Positions 1 through 60,099 of a DNA stretch of 64,000 bases are shown here, piece by piece. The notes beneath the pieces were generated by a model that saw nothing but the letters and a program-made list of their open reading frames with translations, did not search any database and was not told the DNA's origin. Numbering within the stretch: position 1 is the stretch's first letter; every line of letters begins with the position of its first letter. This DNA is from Yponomeuta sedellus (Eukaryota; Arthropoda; Insecta; Lepidoptera; Yponomeutidae): NCBI GenBank assembly GCA_934045075.1, contig OW203736.1, forward strand, positions 6,124,091 to 6,188,090. Direction: 5' to 3'. The position numbers and the translations under genes were made by a program.

Positions 1-99
1 AAACCAGTTGCGAACGAGGACCGTTTCGAGGACCTGTTTTCGTTCCAGAAAAAACGGTTGCGTTTCGTCGTCGAAAAATCGGACAACGACCCACTCCTA
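1..99 (-). mobile_element. hAT-type MITE, truncated by window edge (copy 3)
   Basis: Reverse complement of the first ~100 bp of the elements at 21065 and 29507. It ends with CCACTCCTA, the inverted terminal repeat. The following CCGTGAAC (100-107) would be its 8-bp target duplication, whose partner lies outside the window. Confidence 0.8.
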
Positions 100-369
100 C
101 CGTGAACAGCTGATTGCTTTGGCAGCGTTATTTATTTATTCAGTCTGGAGAATTACTTACATAATAGTAAACAAAGGAATTATTATACACAAAACATAAG
201 CGTAATATAAATGAGTACATAATGCGAGCGTTCGACTCAGTGAATATATTGACGTCAGTAACGAGGGGCACGGCAACGTCTGAAGTAGAAGCATTATTCC
301 GTGTTGCGTGTGCAGCCGCCTAGTAGTCGCAGTAGGTGATAGGGTTGATATCGAATAATAAATATATTA

Positions 370-497
370 ATATGTTATTATACACAACCTCAAGCCTGTA
401 TCCCAGAGGGGTCGGCATAGACCAGGGACCGCAACTTGCCACGATCCTGACAGATCACCTTCGCTTCATCAACGTTCATAAGACGTAGCATGCACGC
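370..497 (-). pseudogene. LINE 3' end (GKWQSL family)
   Basis: The complement gives a stretch homologous to the end of the coding fragment at 27751-28072: GCGTGCATGCTACGTCTTAT, GATCTGTCAGGATCGTGGCA, CTGGGATACAGGCTTGAGG. It is truncated and decayed. In the flank left of the last visible msps exon. Confidence 0.65.
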
Positions 498-851
498 ACG
501 CCGGTTCTGGGTACTTCAGTAAATTCTAATAATTAAGGACTTTAAAACGACTAAGTTTGGAGTTTTTTTGTCCATTTTTCTCCAATACAATCCAGATTTT
601 GAAATGGACACCTAGTTTGAATTGTAACGCTCAATAAGCAGCAGTTTTAAGCAGCGCTATTTTGAATAAAACCTTTTATTTTTATTTAATTTTATTTGCT
701 CAACAAAAATCCACAGCAATACAATTAAAATAAACAATAGTTACTTAATAATTTGTACATGCAGCCAATGATGGATTTTACTATGTAGTTCACAAAAATA
801 TATTGTAGTCTAATTCAAATTTCATTTAATTTCATCAATATATACACTCAC

Positions 852-49015
<48,164 letters not shown>

Positions 49016-50963
49016 TCTGGTGTTCTATTTTTAAAAGCTTAAATTTTTTGTAGCCAGTTAACTGGCCAGTCTGTTTGCTTTTATTCTGTGGAAAAAGAAA
49101 ATACCTAAGATCTACAATAATATCAATGGACATAATTATCCATAAGTTGCCGCTTATTTTGATAGTTTCACACTTTACTCTATTGGAATAGGAACATTGT
49201 TCACGCTGACTTTTAATGTTGTAGAACATTATAGCTGAATTCGGTTTGGGGAACTCTGTATGTCAAATACTGGCATCCCAGGTTATGCCTCTCACTCAAA
49301 CAGACTTATAGTCTTGTTATAAACAGACCTCGGTTGACATTATAAAACAAGTCTGTGCTGGTGGAAGACTGTATGACAGCGGCGGGCCTTACTGTCAAAA
49401 GTTATCAAGCCCCCCATAAGGCTTTTGACATTGGCCCCCATGGTTGAGTATGGCTAACCTTCCTGTGATGCAGGAAGAGACCTGTGACCCAGAAGAGGTA
49501 GTGGTACACAAGGCTTGATATTGATTATAAAAAAATGTAGATAAGAATAATCCTACTTATATTATAAACGCAAAAGTTTGTAAGTATGGATGGATGGCTT
49601 TGTTACTCTTTCACGTAGAAATTATTGAACGGATTTTACTGAAACTTTAAAATAATATAGCTTATATATCAGAATAACACATAGGCTACAATTTATAAAG
49701 ATATTGTGTGATGTGTTTCAAATACAACCCAAAAGTTAGTTATGTGATAATTTTAGTGTCATAATGTTAGTTCTTTTGTACACCACTCTAATATAAGCTA
49801 GTTGAAATACTAATCCTGCGCAGACGAAGTCACGGGCAGCATCTAGTAATAAATATATTATTGATTTCCAGAACAACTCCAATACAACTTAATAGGAATA
49901 GTAATAATAAAGGTAAATTTAAGTACATAATAATGCTCCTATAATGTATAATCCAATTAGTATAGAATAAAGTTGTATATAGCAGCATTCCTCTTTGCCT
50001 ACCACTTGCATACAATGTCTGTACATATTTGCATGCAGCTTTATTGATAACAAAAGGGTGTATTTATATGCCACCCAAAATAAATTTACATCTAAAACTT
50101 TCCTCAAATGATCATGTTTACTTGTAAGAAATGGTGGACAAAATAGAAATATGATCATTTATATATGGGTATCTGAATTTAAATAAATAATTATAAAGAA
50201 AATAAATACATTAGAAAAAAATTATAACAAAATTTACTCTTGTAAATAAATCACGGAGTCAATTACATTTCACTGACTTACCAATCAATTATAACTCTAC
50301 ATATTTGCTGCTAACATCAACAATCTAGCCATCAATTGTTGATAGTAACCAGATCTTTACTTACAATGCAGATTTATAAACATGTTTTATGGAGTGCATG
50401 CTAAAAAAGGAGGCATAATTTTGTTCTACTCATTGCACATGACCTTAACAGATTTTTAATGCAAATTCCTTTGTCAGGTCAAGGAGAACATTCTTCTACA
50501 AACTCAGGTCTCATGCTAAGGCTGCTATAAGACAAAAAGTTATGAATACTACAGAGAAGTACGAAAAACGCAAATTAATAGAACTGATTGTTCTGACTCA
50601 TTGAACAAGTGTGTTGCTCATGCATCTGACGAAAACCAATATATTTCAACTGCAAATGCCCAATTTACCTTTGTTAACTGACCCGAATACACTGCGACAC
50701 CGTTTTTACATGGAATATTTAAATTATAAGCTACAACAAAGCGTGAAAGGTGCGCCGCGTCAGGCCAGCGCTCCGATTCTAGGCCGTGAATGTATTGTAG
50801 AGACAAAATTGCGGAACTAAAGCTACACCGTCTGCCGGTACGGTAATAGCCGTGGCCATAATAAACCAAGAGGAGAAACTGGATCGCCTCACCTCGCCGT
50901 CCCAGCAACGGAACTTTCACGGCTGCAAACAAACCCGAATCCGAATGTCTGTCACAAACTCAC

Positions 50964-51100
50964 CGTTAAAATCAGCTGTCCTCACGCCACACGACAAATG
51001 AAACGTTGAAAACTAAATTGTAATACCGGAAACTTTACAGCAGTCACATATCTAGCGACTAGAGCTATTTCTAACCGAATAAACGAAATGTTTTTTATTT
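50964..51100 (-). promoter_or_regulatory. probable msps non-coding first exon and promoter area (upper limit approximate)
   Basis: A strong minus-strand donor (TTTTAACG|GTGAGTTT, exon end 50964) lies about 1.9 kb upstream of the acceptor at 49086-49087 that serves coding exon 1. The intervening segment would be a 5' UTR intron. No coding potential is visible, and no TATA box or clear initiator could be fixed, so the transcription start and upper limit are guesses. Confidence 0.4.
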
Positions 51101-51345
51101 TCCGTCGTCGTTTTTTTCAGTTTGCAGTTGAGTTGAACGAATGAAGAATTTTGAAGACGTCAAGATGGACGGTGTAATGTTGCTATAGTAAAACTTATGT
51201 TTACCTAACTGAGCAGCGAATGGCAAAATTTGTATACCATAATCTTTATAATATCGATAAGTGAGGAGACGAGAAATTTTTGAAATTTTAGCCAGTCAGA
51301 TGTTATTGAACGTCATAAAAGCCTGTTGGACATGATTTTTAATGC

Positions 51346-51546
51346 TTGGTTTCGCTTTTGTTCGTAGCATTTTCAAGTTTGCGCCTGTTTTATGGAGCCT
51401 TGTACGCAAGTCACAAAGCCCACATTGAAAGGTTACGACACAAGTTTCTCAGACCACTGGAAAATCAAACTGTTTTCTTGATTATGCAACAAGCTTTATC
51501 AATTGACGTGAACTCATTGATGGCACATTTTTCTTCTAACTGTTGA
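51346..51546 (+). pseudogene. LINE reverse transcriptase C-terminal relic
   Basis: Reads RLFYGALYASHKAHIERLRH KFLRPLENQ, recalling the ...VWSP...HI.RIERVQ.KFLR block after the polymerase domain of jockey/CR1-like LINEs. Short, with no intact domain. Confidence 0.45.
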
Positions 51547-51798
51547 ATAACAATATTGACTACTACCCAGCGCTATCAGAACAAAATATAATTTAAAGTC
51601 GCGCGGTAGCTTCTCGTTATGTTCCAATCAATTACCTTATACCCATATAGTTCGCAATTTTATAAACGTTTTTACATAACGTTTAAACGTTATAATTTTC
51701 AGCAAGATATTGATATTTACTGTTTGAACAGTAAATAGGTTCATTATAATGAACCTATAAATTTAATACAATTAAGTTGAGATGACTTACACTTCTAC

Positions 51799-52055
51799 GA
51801 CGACCTCGGTGGCGCAGCGGTTTGACACGCTGACTGTAAAACCAAAGGTCTCGGGTTCGATCCCCGGCCGGGTCAAACTAGGAAACGAACTTTTCTAGTT
51901 TGTCTCGGGTCTTGGATGTTATCTTTGTATTTATTGTATTAAATATATCGTCGAGTTAGCACCTATAACACAAGTCATTTAGTTGTACTTAGTATAGGGC
52001 TAACGAGATCTGTGTAATATGTCCATGAATATTTATTTATTATTTATTTATTTAT
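51799..52055 (+). mobile_element. tRNA-derived SINE (GGCGCAGCGGTTTGGCACGC family), copy 2
   Basis: GACGACCTCGGTGGCGCAGC, GGGTTCGATCCCCGGCC, the same body and an ATTTATTT tail as the copy at 22 kb. In the upstream flank. Confidence 0.85.
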
Positions 52056-52639
52056 TATTTTAAATATTTTTCTGTAACCATGTCAAAAACGTACATATCA
52101 GCACCAATCAGTAATAATTCTAAGAATATTTTTTTAACTAGTTAATATTACATGCTTTTTTATTATTACTATTTTTTATCAACTTTTTATCCATTTTATT
52201 TTTATGAACACAGAGTTTTAGTCTTTATGTATATTTTCTGTATAATATAAAACATTAAAACAGTAAAAGTAAAAACTATTTTTGACTGTAGATACATCAC
52301 ATAACAGTTATGCTAAAAGCGAATGATCATATTCCTATAAATTTGGAATAATTTACCTGTCAAGGCAACACCATTACTGAAAAAGTTCCATAGACAAACG
52401 TCAAAAACCACAGACAATATTATTCATTCAATATTTCAATCTTCAAAGACTATCAAATTATAGACACAGCATTATCATACGGATAGTATTAAAATCATTA
52501 GTAATACTATAATTTATTGTAATAGGTATACTGCTCAAGACACTGGGGATGACAACACAAAACTATTTACGGAAGGCTTCACTGTGACTTATCAAGAGAA
52601 TATTTATTATAAAGGCTTAATGTAATGCTATCGTAATCG

Positions 52640-52760
52640 ATATCAACCCTTGTGTGTCCCCACTGCTAGGGCACGGGTCTCTTCCTGCATCGCATGAAGG
52701 TTAGGCCATAATCCACCACGGGGGCCAAGTCCGGGTTGGTGGAGGAATTGTAATATGCTA
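52640..52760 (+). repeat. CTCCACCACGG repeat, partial
   Basis: ATATCAACCCTTGTGTGTCC through GGGTTGGTGGAGGAATTGTA. Other partial copies: 22612-22715, 33475-33600, 49355-49525, 62855-62920. Confidence 0.75.
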
Positions 52761-53315
52761 ATGTAATATGTAATGCTAACCTAAAAAGGGGGAAAGTCAT
52801 AATTTCAACCAGCACTGAATAAGCAAAGTTTTACATAGGTACCGTAGAAGATAGACAGACTGTAATGCAAAGGTAACCCAAATATGTATATTTTAATTTA
52901 TTGAATAATCGCATACCATCTATCAAATACCTCTTTGATTGTTGATTTGTTAAAGAACTTAATGAACCAACAATCAAGAGGTATTAGAGTAAAATGTTTA
53001 ACTCGTTCAAAAATGTTACTCAGGTCACTAGATTTAATTATTGATACTCAGTTGCGTGAAAGGCCACATAAAATATGAAAACTTTACTGCAAAAAAAAGA
53101 AAGTCAAGATGATATACGGACGGTGTATTTATAAGAAATTTACTTCAAAAAAAATCTTTCAACGTCTTCGTAATGAGTTCATATTACTACACAGTAAATA
53201 CGTAGGTATCTACAGTCTACTCCTTGCTTGATCTATGACAATTACTTCATTCGTTCTTTTAAACTAGCTCATTCACTCATTGTGAGGGTTCATTTATTTT
53301 CACTCACTCTTCTTC

Positions 53316-53631
53316 AGTTTTGTTTTGAAACGATCGCGGACGAGACGTGTGTCGCGTTTTTATTGTGACTACTGTGCGTTCGCCGTTTTTCAACAATGTT
53401 ATTTTGAGTTCTCAGCTTTCGAAACGTTGTTATTCTACAGCGATTGTTTATAACATTTATCGTTGGAGTAGCAATTTAAAGACCTAGTCAGTTAATGAAT
53501 TGTGATGAACTAAGGGCTGGGTGAAAGCTAAATAAACAAAGTGTTTTTTGTTATTATTGTTTTCGTTCCGCTGCATCGGTCTTCGGAAGGGAGAATTTCA
53601 ATATTCTCTGGTGCATAGTATGCTTTATATT
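53316..53631 (+). promoter_or_regulatory. possible plus-strand Inr+DPE promoter and non-coding first exon
   Basis: CTTCAGTTTTG at 53312-53322 fits the arthropod initiator (A+1 at 53316), and AGACG at 53343-53347 sits exactly at +28 to +32, matching the DPE consensus. About 315 bp further a consensus donor TATATT|GTAAGTAT follows. It could be the first exon of a divergent gene lying to the right of the window, or the promoter part of an old LTR; an internal AATAAA allows the second reading. Confidence 0.35.
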
Positions 53632-53786
53632 GTAAGTATATTTCGTGCTATTTATTATACAATACTACGTAAAACCGGCTTGTCCAGTTTCGGACACTAT
53701 GTAGTTTCGTAACCTAATAAGTTGCAACCAGCATTTGGTTTGTACCTATTTATAGTATTTTCTAAGGTTAACACGGGCAGTAGACA

Positions 53787-53929
53787 TAATTAAAACTGTT
53801 ATTATACAGATTTATGCTCGTTTATTACATTTTTTACAATTTTCCAACGTTTCAGCACTTTTTCAGGTGCCGTGGTCCCGGATGACTCAATAAACGAGCA
53901 TAAATCCGTATAAAAAACAGTTTTAATTA
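53787..53929. mobile_element. foldback element, ~38-bp arms
   Basis: TAATTAAAACTGTTATTATA ... complement TATAAAAAACAGTTTTAATTA, with a few mismatches. The loop holds CCAACGTTTCAGCACTTTTT. In the upstream flank. Confidence 0.7.
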
Positions 53930-54059
53930 TGTACCTATTTATGTTCACGTAGATTTTGCCGAATGCCGTGTAGTTCTCAATAGTTCTCAGTACGTTCTCT
54001 CAGTAGTTCGTTGCTGGGCATGGTCAGTCAGTATAAATTTAAAACATACCTATTAGATC

Positions 54060-57000
54060 CAATAAGAATCTGGATCAAATGAAAATTAAATTAACTTGAG
54101 TTGAGCGATGTCTGAACCAATTTAGTAATAACTGTTGTTGTATGGGAAGGTAAGTTTTAAAAGTTGATTGGAAAATGATACAAATTGAGGTCCCTGTTTC
54201 AATTAAAATTTTAAATTAATTTTAGACATAAACTCATGATTCACACTATGGACATGAATTGATTACCTTTCTGATTACATTAATAATATAAGTGTCTTGC
54301 CATTCCAGTATTCAGTACTTCAAGTATTCCGTAATATACAATAATTCAAGCCAATAAGACCAGTGACTTGATCTAAAAGTAACGAAACATCCACCTACCC
54401 TCTACACATACATAAAATAATTTTATTGCATTTTAGAAATGATACCTCAGAGCTTGAACTTGCCAATCAGCAGTGGGCATGCATAGTTATTAAGCCCATA
54501 CTCTCCCCTTGAAAGAAGGCCTTGGCCCTAGAGTAGAATAGGCCGCATTATTTACATTTAAAATGATAGTAATATATAGGTATATCACTCTTAATCCAAG
54601 GGACTGAATGCTATTTGTCTCTCCATCACACAGTGTAGACTACAATGCTGTTTGAGCTAGAGGCAAATAGTTATCAGGTCCCTTTCTTTAATTAACAGAG
54701 TTGTATAATTTAAGTACGTTGACAGTACATCACTGAAAGTGAAAAACATTTCTTTTGTAACACACAAAAAAAGAACGTAACATAAAAACAAAAGAATAAT
54801 AACTTATGAAAACAAATACTAATAATCAAATAATGCAAACATAAGTGCAACAGAAGAAACACGCTGCAGGTCAGCATTATGCTAGCCACAGGTGACCAAC
54901 GCTGGTTTTCTGCTGCACCTTATTGCTAAGGCTATACAGCCTTTATTTTACTTTTGTTGTGAAAGTCATCCATAACATAACTTAATAAAGTGTATGGCAG
55001 CAAGGGCTGATTTACTATTGACTCTGCATTTGTTATTATTATTCAAATTTTCTTTCAGACGAAGCTTAAAATCGCAGCATTGTCTTAATTATTTATTGTT
55101 AGAGATGTTTTTTGAGTTGTCTGCACCAATATCTTACTATAGGATTCCTCTTAGAATTGAGTGGCTCCCTATGAGCTGAAAAAGATACAATCCATCTAGA
55201 TACATTGTTTACTTGACATGACATAAAAGACATGGTAACTGAATCTATATTCCCACGGTGCGCGATTTCGCGCATGCGGGCGCGCGCTCACGTGCTAGAT
55301 ATCACGCATAGTAAACTAACAATTGTGTTCTAAAATGGAAAAAAAACCTTTAAAGGATTAGGTTCTTAAAGCAAAGGTGATATGTCAGGATCGTGGCAAG
55401 TGGCAGTCCCTGGTCTCCGCTTACCTCTTTGGTATAAACTGGTTATGTTAAGTTGTTGGATTAGCTTCTCTATAGGAGTTACTTTGAATATACATCATTT
55501 GTGCTTAGCACAAGTAAACTGGGATAGGGTGTGATATGTAGATCTCATTATTACATTACATATAGTTGAGTTGTGAGATGGGCCGACTAGGGACGAGACC
55601 TTCCGGGATCGTCCCAGAACATGGTATGAAATAGAATACAGAGTTTATAGAGGATGTTTTTAAGATTACTGTCACACTACAGAATGCATTTCTTTGTGGG
55701 ACTTTTTGACACAAAAGTCTGAATAAAATGACAGAATCCAGTTTTTAAATTACTATAATTATTCTTCATTATCATCCAGAATTCCAGATAAAAACTAACG
55801 GCCTCGTTTAGAAAAATACGATTACTTAACACAGTCGACAAACGACGAATAAAATAGTTTGTGGTGGAAGAAAAAGAACAATGTATAATTTATTATTATT
55901 TTTATTGAAATTCTTTACTGCACCAAGTAATTATTAAATACACTAGGGGAGCTTAATATTAAATTATATTTTATTCTATCGAACCAATGGGCGGAGAGAA
56001 GGTATGGTAAGAGAGAAGGTACAATGGGCGGGGCGCAGTGCCAACCCAAATCGATAATTTTACTCTTTTCCTGTAATTTGTTGTAAATATGAAGTAATAT
56101 AGAATAAATATATTCCCACGGTGCGGGATATTCCGCACCACCGCGGGCGAGCCCACACCGTCGGAATAGGGGATCGCTCAATTTTATATAGTTACTACAA
56201 TTCAAGGAGCCAGTCAGAGGAGGTTCTTTCTGGCAAAAAAAAACTTATACTATTTTTATTTTTAATGCACTAACCCGTGCTAAGGACAAATTTAAAAAAC
56301 CTATTTAGAGGCTAAAAATTTCACCCATGCCGGGATTCTTATTCAATAATATTTTTCAAAAATCTCAATGATATTAATGTTTAATTAAATTCAATTCTGC
56401 TTTATGGACTCACTGCACTAATTAGATAGTCCAGTAGAATTTCGCCAATGTCACGTGTTAGACAAGACTATACCAAACTGAGAGCAAAGTTTTTAAAGCT
56501 AGTTTATTTTTCCGCTAAAAACGGCGGCAAATCATTATTTCATTTAGAATAAAATCATTATTCTAAAAATCACTGTTTCCATGGTTGAGATTTTACAAAC
56601 CACTTTTTGCATAAATTTTGGCTTAAATAATGTGGTTTTTTTTCATTGGCGCCACCAGTGAACTTGTGGAGCCCCTTAGGGGTTGGGGTATAAGTTTAGG
56701 GGGCTACGCCCAGGGTTGGGATATGTGCATGAGTTGTGACGGCTAGTTTACTATACCGTCCAAAGATACCTCGTTTCAATCAACTGTCGCACTTACTCTC
56801 CGAACAATAAGAACTAAAATTGGGTAGCCTTAACTTTGTTCTAAGTTTATTTAAACCACTACTCGTTATCTTTACGAATATGTGGAGTTTTACAGTTTTC
56901 ACCTAAATACATTTACAAATGTTTGACAGCTAAGTCCTAGCGATCCACTAACACAGAATGGCTTGTGAAATGTTCATTTGTTTGTTGTTGGTTATTTATG

Positions 57001-57400
57001 TAGAGCAGCGTTTCCTAAACTTTTAAGGTTTCGGATCTAACTGAACACTTAAGGCTGTTCTTAAGAATACCGTTACGCTCGCAGTTTTTTTTTCAGATTG
57101 ATATAAAATTATTTAACGATTAATAAATGTGGTTTGATGCTTAATGAAATTACGGGTATTTAAAATATATTTTTCATTTCTTCACGAAGAAAATTTGTGT
57201 CCAAAATTATTAATTTTTGAATCAATAATTTCCTCAAAAATTTTTTTTTGTGGCGCACCCCCACACCAAAAATAACAAACATTACAAAGAAAAATACAGG
57301 TACTAAAAAAATGGCATTAACATGATTAACAATAACGTAAATTTAGTGGCAAACCGGGGATTGTTTTCTCCCTAAAAACCGATTTTTCGACATCACGTCG
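54060..57400. other. flank with no recognisable gene
   Basis: AT-rich sequence with a small LINE scrap (55374-55440), a SINE-like scrap (54440-54545), a truncated tRNA-like repeat (56290-56340) and two GC-rich TATTCCCACGGTGCG segments (55250-55310 and 56105-56165) that resemble each other. No convincing exon on either strand. Confidence 0.55.
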
Positions 57401-57414
57401 ACCTACAATCGCCT

Positions 57415-57610
57415 CCCGTATTCGTCCACTGCTCAACATAAGCCTCTTAATCGTTGCACCCAAGAAAGCCTCATCTTTCTGTCTTCGGAGAGCCCCATAC
57501 AGCCGCTGCCATCAATCGGCTTCAAATCGTCAGTCCAGTTAGCTGGTGGGTACCTACGTTTACCAGTTCGTGATCTCCACTCGAGAATCCACGACAATAC
57601 TCACATTATC
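57415..57610 (-). pseudogene. RTE-like LINE C-terminal relic
   Basis: The plus strand GTCCACTGCTCAACATAAGC ... GTTTACCAGTTCGTGATCTCC is the same segment as 40800-40960 (CCACTGCTGGACATCATAAG ... TGGTCTCCATTCGAGA), strongly diverged. A further short relic of the same segment is at 44245-44400. Confidence 0.55.
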
Positions 57611-57757
57611 ATGGGTTTCATTCTCATCAAATTTTTGCGCTATTCCAAAACAAATATTCCCATAACACAGGGAATCCTAGTTTGGCTGCCAGGAACAATC
57701 TGTTTGTAACTGTTTTACTATAAAGTTTTTTCATTTCTAAAATGTGAAAATTACTTG

Positions 57758-58236
57758 TGAAGGGGGTGGTTAAGTGAAAACGCCAATTGAGTAGCAGAAG
57801 TAAATCCTTGTATTGATTCGTTTTACATATATCTGTACATAGGTAGGTTTTTCCTATCGACATATGTTTTGACAGACATTGCTGTCCCTATAGATACTGT
57901 TAGAAATCACTAGAGGTCCTGCAGTTAAGCTGGTCGCGTCTAGTGTCCCTAACCTGACGTTACTGGTTAGACCAGCAGTAAAGCCGGTCCTGCCCAGCGC
58001 AGTCTTCTAGTTAAGCCCTAGTCCAGACGTTACTAGAAAGACCAGCAGTTAAGCCTGTCTTGTCCAGCGCGGTCGCTAGCTAAGTGATCTTCATGATGCG
58101 GTGCGGCTCCTTATATTGGGCTCTGGCGGCCGTTGCTTGTTGGTGGGGCGCAGTGGAAGGGCGACGAGTGAGAACGATAGTCTGTGTGCGAGCGAGAAAG
58201 TATTCGGGCCCATGCGCAGATGGTTCTCTTGTTACA
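57758..58236 (-). repeat. 3' LTR of the gypsy-type element
   Basis: Same length and almost the same sequence as 59000-59478. It is preceded on the minus strand by the purine tract (about 58239-58250). Confidence 0.88.
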
Positions 58237-58445
58237 ATCTCCCCCTCTGGTACTCGCTAAGACGTCCCGTAAGAGTACCAGGACTTGTGGTGCAGGATCT
58301 TTTCGAGGTCGACCTCGTCGCCGCAGAGGCATAATTGGAGCTGGAGCCGATGCTTGTTCATTGCGGTTTTCGTACTTGGTTACCGCTGAAGTGAGTATAC
58401 GGCTGGCATACTCAATAGGGCGTTCGTTAGGACCCTCCCCCTGCA

Positions 58446-58751
58446 CTAATGCTGTTCCGATGGCATAGCTGCTAGCATCAGTTGTTGAGGTAAAAGGAGT
58501 TTCATATTCAGCTTCAAGATCGGCGTTGTGGTCAAAGCAGTTTTCAACGTATTGTACGCTTGTTTGGGCTCTTCATTCCACTGCCAAGTTACCTTTTTCT
58601 TTGTTAGGTTCGTTAAAGGTCTTGCTGTTTCAGCAAAGTTTTGTATAAAATGTCTGTACCATGAAGTTGTTTGAAGGAATGATATCAATTGTTTCAAGTT
58701 TCTTGGTTCTGGTCTTTCCAATATTGCTGATATCTTCTCTGGATCAGCCAT
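58446..58751 (-). pseudogene. gypsy reverse transcriptase / RNase H fragment
   Basis: Encodes MADPEKISAILERPEPRNLK, then FLQTTSWYRHFIQNFAETAR and PLTNLTKKKVTWQWNEEPKQ, the connection between reverse transcriptase and RNase H of Ty3/gypsy elements. The reading frame shifts, and ALVQGEGPNERPIEYASRIL continues in another frame at about 58380-58450 before an abrupt join to a basic PLRRRGRPRKDPAP segment. It is a remnant: the polymerase active-site region is absent. Confidence 0.82.
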
Positions 58752-58999
58752 TATTCCTACTGGGACTATAAAATATTCGACATCTTACACGTTGATATGC
58801 GATGAAGTAGCTCAGTGAACTGATCACTCGTGAAATGAGTGGGTAGATCGGCGTTGCTCATATTGTCGTTCGTGGATTTCGAACTACCCTCGCCTTCTAC
58901 CTGTTTATTAATTAATTTCGGATTGGTTGTCATTCCAGTAGGTAGTGAAGACTTGTCGGACGGTTTGTCGCTTTTAGGTAATTCACGTTGGGCGCCACT

Positions 59000-59478
59000 T
59001 GAAGGGGGTGGTTAAGTGAAAACGCCAATTGAGTAGCAGAAGTAAATCCTTGTATTGATTCGTTTTACATATATCTGTACATAGGTAGGTTTTTCCTATC
59101 GACATATGTTTTGACAGACATTGCTGTCCCTATAGATACTGTTAGAAATCACTAGAGGTCCTGCAGTTAAGCTGGTCGCGTCTAGTGTCCCTAACCTGAC
59201 GTTACTGGTTAGACCAGCAGTAAAGCCGGTCCTGCCCAGCGCAGTCTTCTAGTTAAGCCCTAGTCCAGACGTTACTAGATAGACCAGCAGTTAAGCCTGT
59301 CTTGTCCAGCGCGGTCGCTAGCTAAGTGATCTTCATGATGTGGTGCGGCTCCTTATATTGGGCTCTGGCGGCCGTTGCTTGTTGGTGGGGCGCAGCGGGA
59401 GGGCGACGAGCGAGAACGATAGTCTGTGTGCGAGCGAGAAAGTATTCGGGCCCATGCGCAAATGGTTCTCTTGTTACA
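59000..59478 (-). repeat. 5' LTR of the gypsy-type element
   Basis: It differs from the other LTR at about half a dozen positions by eye, so insertion is fairly recent. It begins TGTAACAAGAGAACC on the minus strand. Upstream of the CTTG duplication is an older repeat that the element split. Confidence 0.88.
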
Positions 59479-59482
59479 CTTG

Positions 59483-59705
59483 CTAAATTCCGCCAAAAAT
59501 CCCACAAGCACCATGCGGTTAGTTAATGCACCGCCCTCCCTCCCACTTTTTGAAGCAGAAGCAAGACACGAACACACCACCACCGACACCAATACTTGTG
59601 TGAGAAAATAAATCTTGTGAGCCTGAGGGTGTCTCGTGTAACAGGCGAAACGCGTCGCGTATTTCAGTTACTATGAATTTCCGCGAAGTAACGCCTGATT
59701 CCATA
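59483..59705 (-). repeat. right part of an older repeat split by the LTR element
   Basis: CTAAATTCCGCCAAAAATCC through AAGTAACGCCTGATTCCATA matches the reverse complement of 47600-47775 and of 16450-16505. The left part, AAAATGTGAAAATTACTTG, sits at 57740-57757 on the other side of the LTR element. Confidence 0.75.
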
Positions 59706-60099
59706 ATTTTTTTTTTTCATTTCACTTCCACAAATGTAATTTTGTTGTACCGCCTGCCTGTATGGACGCATAGTCTGAAAAAAACTTTTATTTATTATTA
59801 TTAATTTCACTTAACCCTCGTGACTTTTCCACAGAACCCTTGGTTCGTGATACCCACTTTAAGAATCGCTGGTAGAGTACCTACCTAAGTACGAACGAGT
59901 CGCATGCCATTCTCGACCGGCCCATTGTAATTTATCCTTTTGTTTAAAGTGAATGTAGGTATAGTTTGGCTCAGGGTGAACCACACTTAGTTTTGAATCG
60001 GCGTTGGGAAACGAGGCCGAAAATAGATTTTGCAGGTTTCTGCAAACCACTCTGCTGTAAATATTAGAACATACAGGGTTGGAAGTGATTCGAAACATC

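Larger units (their letters stand above)
57758..59478 (-). mobile_element. internally deleted Ty3/gypsy-type LTR retrotransposon
   Basis: Two 479-bp direct LTRs flank only ~763 bp of internal sequence. On the minus strand the order is 5' LTR, PBS-like TGGCGCCCAACGTG, a gag-like start, a reverse transcriptase/RNase H piece, a basic end-of-polyprotein piece, polypurine tract AGAGGGGGAGAT, 3' LTR. The LTRs start TGTAAC and end TTCA, and the 4-bp duplication CTTG flanks the element (57754-57757, 59479-59482). Most of gag-pol is missing, so it cannot move by itself. Confidence 0.9.

Noticed and set aside
50618..50932. 104-codon minus-strand frame near the proposed msps first exon
   Set aside because: No domain or homology recognised, and it lies inside the proposed 5' UTR intron; a GTGAGG after it is not enough to call an exon.
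55915..56205. 96-codon minus-strand frame
   Set aside because: Low-complexity, no family resemblance, no splice context, in a repeat-rich flank.
58101..58334. Plus-strand frames over the LTRs
   Set aside because: Antisense readings of the gypsy-type element; the coding relics are on the minus strand.
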